In this document: positions 20,712 to 26,825 of the stretch, piece after piece
How positions within the stretch are numbered: the first letter of the stretch is position 1
How the letters are laid out: each line of letters begins with the position of its first letter
Origin: a virus
DNA length: 28,888 bases
Strand: one strand, 5' to 3'
IMG/VR virus record: IMGVR_UViG_3300031774_000100
Location: 1-28,888 of that record
Position numbers and translations under genes: made by a program
Notes under the pieces: generated by a model
What the model saw: the letters and a program-made list of their open reading frames with translations, nothing else
What the model was told of the DNA's origin: nothing
Database searches by the model: none

Positions 20712-20842
20712 CCCTACCTTGGGGGTTTGCATTGGTTTTTTTAGCTTTTCCCAATGTTTTACTAAGGTAGGGGGGAATCTCCTGAGTGCTAGTTTTATTC
20801 TAGCCCAACCCTCCAGCCAACGCTGGGGGGTTGTTTTCTTTT
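20712..20842 (+). terminator. Nested hairpins ending in a rho-independent terminator
   Basis: Outer stem CCCTACCTT (20712-20720) / AAGGTAGGG (20764-20772) encloses CATTGG/CCAATG (20730-20756). Then GCTAG/CTAGC (20788-20804), and finally AACCCTCCAGC-caac-GCTGGGGGGTT (20807-20832) with a T-rich tail. The last hairpin is the terminator; the others form a structured 3' region. Confidence 0.75.
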
Positions 20843-20845
20843 AAA

Positions 20846-20928
20846 GTCCTAAGTCTTTGGTAATCAGTGACTTAGGGGCCGCCGGGACCCCCCGCGCGAC
20901 GTAAGTCGTTGGTAATCAGTGACTTACG
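20846..20928 (+). repeat. 83-bp double-palindrome element, copy 4
   Basis: Left arm CCTAAGTCTTTGGTAATCAG.. ending GACTTAGG, core GGCCGCCGGGACCCC.., right arm CGTAAGTCGTTGGTAATCAG.. ending GACTTACG. Each arm keeps self-complementary ends (CC..GG and CG..CG), a paired change. It follows a terminator by 4 bp. Confidence 0.9.
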
Positions 20929-21017
20929 TTTCTAAAAGGTCAGTCTTTAGGAAAGAATCGTGCCAACTTCGGGCTAAATAAAAAAATATTTTTTTTAAAA
21001 TAATGATGATTTAGGGG

Positions 21018-21046
21018 TTGACTCTGGATCTTAAATATGAGAAGAT
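21018..21046 (+). promoter_or_regulatory. Promoter of 21079 gene with eroded module start
   Basis: -35 TTGACT (21018-21023), 17 nt ending atga, -10-like GAAGAT (21041-21046). At the usual ATG position the sequence is gttCTGAGGGA, so the ancestral start looks lost and translation begins 23 nt further on. Confidence 0.55.
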
Positions 21047-21078
21047 ATTCGTGTTCTGAGGGAGAACTAAAAAACGTT

Positions 21079-21981
21079 ATGGCTAGAAACACAAAACCTA
21101 CAAGTTCCGAATTCGACTACACAGTCGTGCAGGAACCGCTGTTCAACCGTGATGGTAAAGCCGTCAAGGTTGGTAATTCTCCAATTATGGGGAATTTTCG
21201 CACAGACAACAATGTCTGCTTAGGTACGTCCACTGAGGCGTATGAAATCGTCAATAACGAATCAGTTGTTGAAGTAGTTGAGGATGCCTTTGCCGGTGCT
21301 GGCTTAGGTGACTTCGAGAGAGAAATCGTGGTTGCTCGTGAGGGCGCACGTTTTTATGGAGTCTATGACTTCCCAACGCAGGAACGTCACATCGCCAACG
21401 TCGGTGATGTCGTGTCTCTTCGTTTGACCTTAAACAACTCATTTGATAGGAGTTGTGGTCTCAACTGGGCCGTGGGCATGATGCGTAAGATCTGCTCGAA
21501 TGGGATGTGTTCGCTGGTGGCTGACACCAACGTCACCAAAAAGCACAGCGCAAAGCTGGATCTGTCCTTCATTAAGGAAGGAATCGACGCATCGGTTGAA
21601 AAATTCGATGCATCTGTTGAGGCTTTCAAAAACCTCGGCAAGCGTGAGATCACCCAAAAAGAGGGCGGACTCATTCTGGACAACCTCGCCATCAAAAAGG
21701 TGCTTTCCGAGTCTCTTCGGGATTCAATCCAGATGGTCTGGGACTCGCCTACCTTCGCCAAGGAGGATGAAGGTCGCAACCTGTACAACCTGTACAACGC
21801 GGCCACGGAGCATCTCACGCGTGAGGTGCAGTCAACTCGGTTTGAGTATGCCAATCGAGTCAATCGGGGCGTGCTTACTAATCTGTCACGCGCAGAGCAG
21901 AGCGCCGCTCATTTCGCCAAGCTGACGGCCAAGGTTCCTGAAAAGGAAAAGGTCATCACTGAGGTGACGCTGACGGCCTAA
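21079..21981 (+). CDS. DUF932 family phage/plasmid protein
   Basis: 300 aa from MARNTKPTSSEFDYTVVQEP. The DUF932 pattern is visible: CLGTSTEAYEIVNNESVVEV, then FYGVYDFP, LRLTLNNSFDRSCGL and MMRKICSNGM. The family occurs in phages and plasmids, often with recombination or replication genes; its biochemical role is not settled. An ATG at 21037 lies in the -10 region, so I use 21079, with GGGAG about 15 nt upstream. Single-gene cassette between element 4 and a terminator. Confidence 0.8.
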   Translation: MARNTKPTSSEFDYTVVQEPLFNRDGKAVKVGNSPIMGNFRTDNNVCLGTSTEAYEIVNNESVVEVVEDAFAGAGLGDFEREIVVAREGARFYGVYDFPTQERHIANVGDVVSLRLTLNNSFDRSCGLNWAVGMMRKICSNGMCSLVADTNVTKKHSAKLDLSFIKEGIDASVEKFDASVEAFKNLGKREITQKEGGLILDNLAIKKVLSESLRDSIQMVWDSPTFAKEDEGRNLYNLYNAATEHLTREVQSTRFEYANRVNRGVLTNLSRAEQSAAHFAKLTAKVPEKEKVITEVTLTA

Positions 21982-21995
21982 GGGGAACACAAGCA

Positions 21996-22028
21996 ACCCC
22001 CACCCTTCGGGGTGGGGGATTTTTTTTA
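21996..22028 (+). terminator. Rho-independent terminator
   Basis: CCCCACCC-TTCG-GGGTGGGG with a UUCG loop, followed by a long T tract. Ends the DUF932 cassette. Confidence 0.9.
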
Positions 22029-22052
22029 ACTAAAAAGCTTGACAAAAAAAGA

Positions 22053-22135
22053 GGCCTAAGTGACTGACTATCAATGACTTAAGGGCGCCCGGCCTAGGCT
22101 GGCGTGCGTAAGTGCTTGGTACTCAATGACTTACG
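22053..22135 (+). repeat. 83-bp double-palindrome element, copy 5
   Basis: Left arm CCTAAGTGACTGACTATCAA.. ending GACTTAAG, core GGCGCCCGGCCTAGG.., right arm CGTAAGTGCTTGGTACTCAA.. ending GACTTACG. It follows the DUF932 terminator by 24 bp; a tRNA-like minihelix lies 36 bp downstream. Confidence 0.85.
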
Positions 22136-22171
22136 ACTTAGGTTTTTAAAAAACTGAGATTTAAGAAAAAG

Positions 22172-22203
22172 ACGCGAGGTCGGTTCGATTCCGACTCTCG
22201 CGT
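22172..22203 (+). other. tRNA minihelix (acceptor stem plus T arm only)
   Basis: ACGCGAG, then GTCGG-TTCGATT-CCGAC, one T, then CTCGCGT. The acceptor halves pair in all 7 bp and stack on a 5-bp T stem with a normal T loop. D and anticodon arms are absent and no CCA is encoded. It may be an internally deleted tRNA, a tRNA-like RNA element, or an attachment-site relic. Confidence 0.6.
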
Positions 22204-22226
22204 ATTATTTATTATTTGTTATTTAA

Positions 22227-22421
22227 TTATTTCTTTTTTCTATTTGCCTCGGAGACAAATTGCTGGTTCATTTTCTTTTTAGGAAATCCTGTCTTAATGC
22301 CTTTTTTCTTTGCCCACTTGGCAAAAGCATCGTCGAATTCTTTTTTCATTCCATTAGCGACGGCATACATACTGTCGAAGGAATCCGCTTGGTGTGTGTG
22401 GTTATTATCTTGTTGAATCAT
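22227..22421 (-). CDS. 64-aa hypothetical protein
   Basis: MIQQDNNHTHQADSFDSMYA, then a helical basic part (KKEFDDAFAKWAKKKGIKTG) and a KKK-ending tail. Overlaps the upstream gene by 17 nt. Last gene of the leftward 23646-22227 unit. Function unknown. Confidence 0.55.
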   Translation of the reverse strand: MIQQDNNHTHQADSFDSMYAVANGMKKEFDDAFAKWAKKKGIKTGFPKKKMNQQFVSEANRKKK

Positions 22422-22827
22422 AATCTGTTAAATTTTCTGCTGTTATCTTTCCTAAAGTATAAAAGTCATATTTATTACCTGTTACTAAAAACGTCATTGG
22501 TTTGAATTCCTCCAGTCTTGATTCTGCATACTCTCTAGCAAAAGGCATGATGCCTCCTTTCTTCCCCTTAAACAATGATAACTTACCTTCAGCCAGCATT
22601 ATATTAACGGACATATTAACTAATGACCTTTTTAACTTGGTTTGGCTTGTCCAAAAATATCCCAAGTAAGGTTTAACGTATTCATTAGACCAGATTAAGT
22701 CTTGGCCCGATGTTGCTGCATGGTTCCAAAAGCCCCAGTAGTGGCGAATAATCTCCTTTTTATTATCACCCCTTATGCCTACCGCTACTTTTTTCTCTCC
22801 GTCTCTCTGTATAACGTATTCTATCAT
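22405..22827 (-). CDS. 140-aa hypothetical protein
   Basis: Starts MIEYVIQRDGEKKVAVGIRG; AGGAAA lies just before the ATG, so this start uses a normal ribosome site. Middle: HYWGFWNHAATSGQDLIW and KPYLGYFWTSQTKLKRSLV, rich in aromatic residues. No known family. The ATG overlaps the stop of the 22-aa TM peptide gene. Confidence 0.6.
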   Translation of the reverse strand: MIEYVIQRDGEKKVAVGIRGDNKKEIIRHYWGFWNHAATSGQDLIWSNEYVKPYLGYFWTSQTKLKRSLVNMSVNIMLAEGKLSLFKGKKGGIMPFAREYAESRLEEFKPMTFLVTGNKYDFYTLGKITAENLTDYDSTR

Positions 22828-22892
22828 TTTTCCTGCTCATAAATTAACCAAAAAGCTAATAAGATACCCACCACAAAAACCATTGCTTCCAC
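22824..22892 (-). CDS. 22-aa membrane micropeptide
   Basis: GTG start 4 nt after the GP88 gene stop: VEAMVFVVGILLAFWLIYEQ then EK. One hydrophobic helix of about 14 residues and a charged end. The stop overlaps the next ATG (ATGA), so it fits exactly in the operon with no free bases. Confidence 0.4.
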   Translation of the reverse strand: MEAMVFVVGILLAFWLIYEQEK

Positions 22893-22896
22893 GGTA

Positions 22897-23646
22897 TTAA
22901 ATTTTAACAGTTGCGTTGTAGCCCGTAAAGCCTTTTTTCTTATTAGCTGAGAGAGCCTTGCTTGCATCGCTCCCCGCCGGTTGACTCCCGTGAATCACCA
23001 AGGCAAAATCATTCGAGCCAGATATTGCCAAGTCGTCCGTGTGGTCAACGTCCAATCCCAAGGCTTCCGCTTCCTCAGTAGAGAAAAACACCTTTGCGCT
23101 TTTCACCATCGTCTGAGGGATTAAGTCATCATACTTTCCACCACGCGAACAGGTAAAGACATAGTTTTTAGGCAAGCCACCATTAACGGCGATATACTCC
23201 AGCAAAAACTTGATGCTTTTAGTATAGGAATAAAAAACCACGTTTGGGAATAGTTTGGCCGCTCTCATCCAAGCGTTGAAATATCTCTGACTAAAAAAGT
23301 CTCCACCGATATGCACCCGACAAGTTCCGCCCCGATTCAATCCGGTTTCTTTTATGCTGCCCACTATCAAGTCAACCATCTCCCGAATAGTACGACAAGT
23401 CTTTAACAAGTCAAAATTACCCCAACGAACCTTACGCACATTAGGACGGCGAGCTTCATCCATTGCCGCATAGCATCGGAAAATCTGACCGTCAACAGGA
23501 GTTTGTTCATCACGAACTTTGCCCGTTTCCTTATCTGCAAAAGTCTTACAGTTTTTAGCTCCGGGGCAAGTATAGCCACTAGGAAGGGAGTAGTGCCAAA
23601 TACCTTTCAGCTTGGCGTTTTCAAATGTGAATTTTAGTAGACCCAT
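22897..23646 (-). CDS. GP88 family phage protein
   Basis: 249 aa. Visible family blocks: SLPSGYTCPGAKNCKTFADK, DGQIFRCYAAMDEARRPNVR, VHIGGDFFSQRYFNAWMRAA and VVFYSYTKSIKFL, as in mycobacteriophage GP88-like proteins. Conserved Cys (CPGAKNC, RCYAA) suggest metal binding; the biochemical function is not known. First gene of the leftward unit with its own promoter. Start at 23646 fits the module (gttATGGGTC). Confidence 0.75.
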   Translation of the reverse strand: MGLLKFTFENAKLKGIWHYSLPSGYTCPGAKNCKTFADKETGKVRDEQTPVDGQIFRCYAAMDEARRPNVRKVRWGNFDLLKTCRTIREMVDLIVGSIKETGLNRGGTCRVHIGGDFFSQRYFNAWMRAAKLFPNVVFYSYTKSIKFLLEYIAVNGGLPKNYVFTCSRGGKYDDLIPQTMVKSAKVFFSTEEAEALGLDVDHTDDLAISGSNDFALVIHGSQPAGSDASKALSANKKKGFTGYNATVKI

Positions 23647-23657
23647 AACTGAAAAAG

Positions 23658-23686
23658 ATAGTACCTTGTTTACTGGTTCAAGTCAA
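23658..23686 (-). promoter_or_regulatory. Promoter of GP88 gene
   Basis: -35 TTGACT (23681-23686), 17 nt, -10 TACTAT (23658-23663), 11 nt, gttATGGGT. Confidence 0.75.
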
Positions 23687-23701
23687 CCATAAAAATAATT
23701 T

Positions 23702-23944
23702 TTATCCGAATAATTTTTCCCACCCTTCGGGACTTGTTCCCGACATAACGAACTCCCGTTGGTCTGCATCTAATGAGCGCAGCGCGTCTTGAATAGGGAG
23801 GCCTTGGTTCAGGTCGAAAAGCTCGCTGCCATGAATCGTCACCGTGTAAGACTTCCCTGTGACTCGGCATGGCCCCGTGAATGTATACGTTCCCTTTTCG
23901 TGATCCTGAGTATACGTGCAATTAGTGTTAATATATCTTCCCAT
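23702..23944 (-). CDS. 80-aa phage protein with C-terminal SPEGWEKLFG
   Basis: MGRYINTNCTYTQDHEKGTY, then a strand-rich part (TFTGPCRVTGKSYTVTIHGS) and ALRSLDADQREFVMSGTSPE. The ending pattern ADQREFVMSGTSPxGWExLFG is seen in small phage proteins of unknown function. Start set by the module. Single-gene unit next to element 6. Confidence 0.6.
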   Translation of the reverse strand: MGRYINTNCTYTQDHEKGTYTFTGPCRVTGKSYTVTIHGSELFDLNQGLPIQDALRSLDADQREFVMSGTSPEGWEKLFG

Positions 23945-23954
23945 AACGCCGCTG

Positions 23955-23983
23955 AGTATATGTTAAAAATGTGTGCCTGTCAA
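23955..23983 (-). promoter_or_regulatory. Promoter of 23944 gene
   Basis: -35 TTGACA (23978-23983), 17 nt, -10 TATACT (23955-23960), 10 nt, gttATGGGA. Confidence 0.85.
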
Positions 23984-24031
23984 CCTAAAAAATCATTTTT
24001 TTTAATAATTTTTTTTTTATATACTTTTAGA

Positions 24032-24114
24032 TGCGTAAGTCGTTGACTATCAAAGAGTTACGACGGCGCCGGGGGGCGCCCCGCCCCTAAGTCGTTGACT
24101 ATCAGTGACTTACG
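24032..24114 (+). repeat. 83-bp double-palindrome element, copy 6
   Basis: Left arm CGTAAGTCGTTGACTATCAA.. ending GAGTTACG, core with GGCGCC-gggg-GGCGCC, right arm CCTAAGTCGTTGACTATCAG.. ending GACTTACG. Lies between two leftward units; the shared AT-rich tail is not clear here. Confidence 0.85.
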
Positions 24115-24313
24115 ACATTTTTTGGTTCATTTATATACTATGTAAATCTATCACTTAATTAATAAAACTGCATACCTCAGCCTACATTGCCACTCTTATT
24201 TGTTATTTATTTATTTCGGGTTCATTATTTCGCCTTTATATATTTCGCCTTCTATTATTTGCCTTTTATTTATTTACTATTCATTATTATTTGATGATTT
24301 AAAAATTTGCCGA
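24115..24313. other. AT-rich gene-free stretch
   Basis: Very AT-rich, with short repeated TATTTCGCC/TATTTGCC units (about 24220-24262). No promoter, gene or RNA structure found. Confidence 0.4.
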
Positions 24314-24342
24314 CAAAAAAACCCCACTCTTTCGAGTGGGGT
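24314..24342 (-). terminator. Rho-independent terminator (leftward)
   Basis: Read leftward: AACCCCACTC-gaaa-GAGTGGGGTT, then TTTTTT. Ends the 25556-24379 genes; GNRA-type loop. Confidence 0.85.
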
Positions 24343-24378
24343 TGGTAGTGTTATGAGGACTACTACTGAGGGGGGATT

Positions 24379-24564
24379 CTACTTACGTTTCCGCTTGGAA
24401 TACTTCAACGTACTAGCATCTTTATTTGAAGCGGTGAAAGTCGACTTTGCAACCTTCTCCCATTCGCTCCGATGCTGATTAAACTTACGCAACTTCTCAA
24501 CCGAATCCACGCTGAGTGAGTTGCCCTCTTGAGTTACATTAACACGATATGTCGTATTTCTCAT
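24379..24564 (-). CDS. Small basic protein (MRNTTYRVNV)
   Basis: 61 aa. MRNTTYRVNVTQEGNSLSVD, then KLRKFNQHRSEWEKVAKSTF and a KYSKRKRK end. It begins 14 nt after the RuvB-like gene stop; no clear promoter, so it is probably co-transcribed. Lys/Arg-rich C-terminus; function unknown. Confidence 0.6.
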   Translation of the reverse strand: MRNTTYRVNVTQEGNSLSVDSVEKLRKFNQHRSEWEKVAKSTFTASNKDASTLKYSKRKRK

Positions 24565-24578
24565 ACATTAATATAGTA

Positions 24579-25556
24579 TTAACTTGACTTACGTTTTTCT
24601 AATAATTGTGGATTTTTCTCAAACATTAGTTTCGCATCATTAGTTAGCTGCCTCCCATGTGCCGTTGCCTCAATGAAGTTTAGCTTTTGCAAGTAGGTTT
24701 CTGCATCAGATTGAATTGCTGCCCTAGTCATCTGGAGTTTGGCGGCGAGGTTGTATAGTCGCACGGTTCCCTCCCGATGTAGAGTACGCAAGTAACGAAG
24801 CTCAGTCTTATTCATGCCATGCGGCATAATGTCCAATATGCGGCAAAGTTCCTTCCAGTCTGATAACTTAAAGGTTTTAGTGTTATTCGCCGCTACATAA
24901 GATTTGATATTAGTTGCCATCTTTTGCGCTGCCCTGCCATTGCCCCGTAATGCTGGTGCGATATGTTTTGATACGATATCACCAGAGAATCTAATCTTAT
25001 CAGTATTAAGCAGAAGTATCTGACCTAATTCATCATAAGAATAATCATCCAAGTCGATACGCTCCATGCGATCAATCAAAGCATGGAATACCTCTTGTGG
25101 CTCAGTAGTTGCAAACAGAAAACTTAATTTTCTGAAATCAATCTCAATGTCCGTCCCTTCATAACTAAAAGTGTTATGGTTATCCTTATTGGGATTGGTT
25201 ATAGTTAATAAAGCCATTGTTACGTCCTTGGGTAACATATGACATTCATCAAATAGAACAGTAGCGTCCTCATTCTGCATATGAGGAATCATTATCATCT
25301 CAACGAATTGTCTGAGATTTTTAATCGTAGCACAATTTAGCTCAAGGAATTTCTTGGGATTCATTGTGTTTGGCATGATAAGATTCCGAGCAAATGCCCT
25401 TGCCAACATAGTTTTACCAGCACCTTTAGGTGCTGTGAGCATGATATTAGGGACGATCCCTGTCCTTTCAAACGCTTTGATATAAAACTCAAACTTACGC
25501 TTGGCAGGGTGCTGCCCGATCACTTGTGGGAATAATGTAGTAGATGTAGTAGTCAT
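24579..25556 (-). CDS. RuvB-like AAA+ ATPase with winged-helix end
   Basis: 325 aa. Walker A APKGAGKT (about 42-49), Walker B ATVLFDECH (about 98-106), sensor region RMERIDL, and a C-terminal winged helix (YLRTLHREGTVRLYNLAAKL to LNFIEATAHGRQLTNDA) that lines up with the RuvB C-terminal domain. RuvB drives branch migration of Holliday junctions, or the related phage proteins load or move DNA. No RuvA or RuvC gene is seen in the window. Start set by the module with its own promoter. Confidence 0.8.
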   Translation of the reverse strand: MTTTSTTLFPQVIGQHPAKRKFEFYIKAFERTGIVPNIMLTAPKGAGKTMLARAFARNLIMPNTMNPKKFLELNCATIKNLRQFVEMIMIPHMQNEDATVLFDECHMLPKDVTMALLTITNPNKDNHNTFSYEGTDIEIDFRKLSFLFATTEPQEVFHALIDRMERIDLDDYSYDELGQILLLNTDKIRFSGDIVSKHIAPALRGNGRAAQKMATNIKSYVAANNTKTFKLSDWKELCRILDIMPHGMNKTELRYLRTLHREGTVRLYNLAAKLQMTRAAIQSDAETYLQKLNFIEATAHGRQLTNDAKLMFEKNPQLLEKRKSS

Positions 25557-25566
25557 AACAGAGAAT

Positions 25567-25595
25567 ATATTAAATCAGTTCGGAATATAAGTCAA
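25567..25595 (-). promoter_or_regulatory. Promoter of RuvB-like gene
   Basis: -35 TTGACT (25590-25595), 17 nt, -10 TAATAT (25567-25572), 10 nt, gttATGACT. Confidence 0.8.
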
Positions 25596-25629
25596 CCCCA
25601 AAAAAGATTTTTTTTCAATAATTTAATTT

Positions 25630-25911
25630 TTACCAATCTCCTTCGCTGACATTTAACTCAATAGGAGCAGGGGCAATTTCTTCCTTCTTAACAGAAGTGT
25701 CTATCTTCTCCATTACCTTGGGTTCCTCTATCTTCTCAGATTTATCAGTAACCTTGATTGATATTGGTTTTGGTGCTTCAGTAATTCCACTAATCATTTT
25801 ATAGGATTCCATGAATTTCTTTGAAACGTGAATAACAGCATCTTCCTTAAAGTAGGTCATCAAGTCTTTAAGAGATACTCCGATGTAAGTTGAATTTCCT
25901 TTTTGCTTCAT
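25630..25911 (-). CDS. Hypothetical protein with charged linker
   Basis: 93 aa from MKQKGNSTYIGVSLKDLMTY (25911). The frame is open to an ATG at 25923, but that ATG directly abuts the -10 box, so the inner ATG is preferred. The N-terminal 45 residues look folded; the rest is a P/E/K-rich linker ending ELNVSEGDW. It may be a partner-binding peptide. Function unknown. Confidence 0.6.
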   Translation of the reverse strand: MKQKGNSTYIGVSLKDLMTYFKEDAVIHVSKKFMESYKMISGITEAPKPISIKVTDKSEKIEEPKVMEKIDTSVKKEEIAPAPIELNVSEGDW

Positions 25912-25923
25912 AAAGCAGTCCAT

Positions 25924-25952
25924 AGTATAAAATTTACGGTTTCGGGAGTCAA
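25924..25952 (-). promoter_or_regulatory. Promoter of 25911 gene
   Basis: -35 TTGACT (25947-25952), 17 nt, -10 TATACT (25924-25929), 12 nt to the ATG at 25911. Confidence 0.75.
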
Positions 25953-25959
25953 GCTAAAA

Positions 25960-26350
25960 TACGATAAAAATTTCAAAAAACCTAAAAATATTTTTTTTAT
26001 GGGGTAAAAACATCATTATTTATCATTTGCTTAAAAGTGAGATTTTAATAATTTGAGATTTTAAGGCGGCATAAATTTAATTTTTTCGGCCCAGCATATT
26101 TGGCATTATCTAATTCACAATTAGCTTTCGGTATTTCGGAAAAAGTCATTCACAATTAGCCGTATTTACGAAAATCCCATTCGCAATTTTGTTTTTTTTG
26201 AAATAAAGTTTTTTTTATTCGGCGGGGGGATAGGTTTTTATCATTGAACTTGAACTTAAACTGGTTTTGGTTTTAGTTTGGTTGGTATTTATATGTAGTA
26301 TTAGTATATAGGAAGGAATGAATTAAAAAAGAAGTAAAATATAATTTTGT
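25960..26350. other. AT-rich gene-free region with short direct repeats (possible origin)
   Basis: No gene. Two GAGATTTTAA copies (26039-26048, 26055-26064). Three ATTC(A/G)CAATT repeats (26113, 26148, 26179) spaced 35 and 31 bp, the first two followed by similar gTATTT.CGgAAA sequence. A GT-rich tract GGTTTTGGTTTTAGTTTGG follows near 26262-26280. Iteron-like repeats in AT-rich DNA fit a replication origin or a regulator site; not proven. Confidence 0.4.
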
Positions 26351-26361
26351 TCTTTATTTTA

Positions 26362-26402
26362 ATAAATAAAAAAAGAACAGTCCCATTTCGTACCGTTCTT
26401 TA
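26362..26402 (-). terminator. Rho-independent terminator (leftward)
   Basis: Read leftward: AAAGAACGGT, 10-nt loop, ACTGTTCTTT, then TTTTATTTATT. Ends the 40-aa gene. Confidence 0.75.
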
Positions 26403-26427
26403 CCTATCTCTACCTATTGTGAGAGTG

Positions 26428-26550
26428 TTATTTTAACTTCTTTACTATATGTTTTGTAATTTCATCCCAATCTTCTCTCTCATACCTATCATACCTCCTA
26501 TCCCTGACTATCCAGTATATTGCTATTACTATTCCTATTAAGATTTCCAC
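26428..26550 (-). CDS. 40-aa single-TM protein
   Basis: GTG start with GAGG seven bases upstream: MEILIGIVIAIYWIVRDRRY then DRYEREDWDEITKHIVKKLK. One TM helix and a charged cytoplasmic tail. Isolated between a gene-free region and a terminator. Phage micro-membrane proteins of this kind can act in lysis or host takeover; unknown here. Confidence 0.55.
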   Translation of the reverse strand: MEILIGIVIAIYWIVRDRRYDRYEREDWDEITKHIVKKLK

Positions 26551-26763
26551 TCTATTACCTCATAACCTTTACCTCTATTGATTGTTTTCTTATCCCTTAT
26601 TACATATACAAATAAATAGACCGATTTGTAGACATCTTGAAACATACTAACGTATGTAGTTGAATTGAAACAAAGCGATCTAAAAATTAAAAAAGCCGTC
26701 TAAAGATAAACTGAAACATATAAAAATATGAAAATACTTTGAATTAAACAGGCTTAAAACCCG
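26551..26763. other. AT-rich gene-free stretch with degenerate repeats
   Basis: Small stems CATAC-taac-GTATG and CATAT-aaaa-ATATG lie within two related units containing TGAAACATA and TTGAAT/TTGAATT. No gene found. It lies between a leftward terminator and the 40-aa gene, so the latter's promoter should be here; I see no convincing -35/-10. Confidence 0.4.
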
Positions 26764-26800
26764 AAAAAAACTCCCCCTTTCTCCTGAGAAAAAGAGGGAA
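26764..26800 (-). terminator. Rho-independent terminator (leftward)
   Basis: Read leftward: CCCTCTTTTTCTC-agga-GAGAAAGGGGGAG, then TTTTTTT. Ends the 27146 gene. Confidence 0.85.
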
Positions 26801-26825
26801 TTTAGTATGAACGGGGTAATTCTTC

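Noticed and set aside
21251-21925. Open frames on both strands inside the DUF932 gene
   Set aside because: Shadows; the DUF932 frame has family motifs.
14668-24114. CRISPR array
   Set aside because: Repeats are far apart (0.8-3.8 kb) and separated by genes; there are no short unique spacers and no cas genes.
14668-24114. Integron attC sites
   Set aside because: Arms do not show the attC R/L box consensus, no integron integrase is present, and genes lie on both strands between copies.
24351-24366. gttATGAGGAC after the leftward terminator
   Set aside because: No promoter box upstream; the frame is antisense to the gene at 24379-24564.
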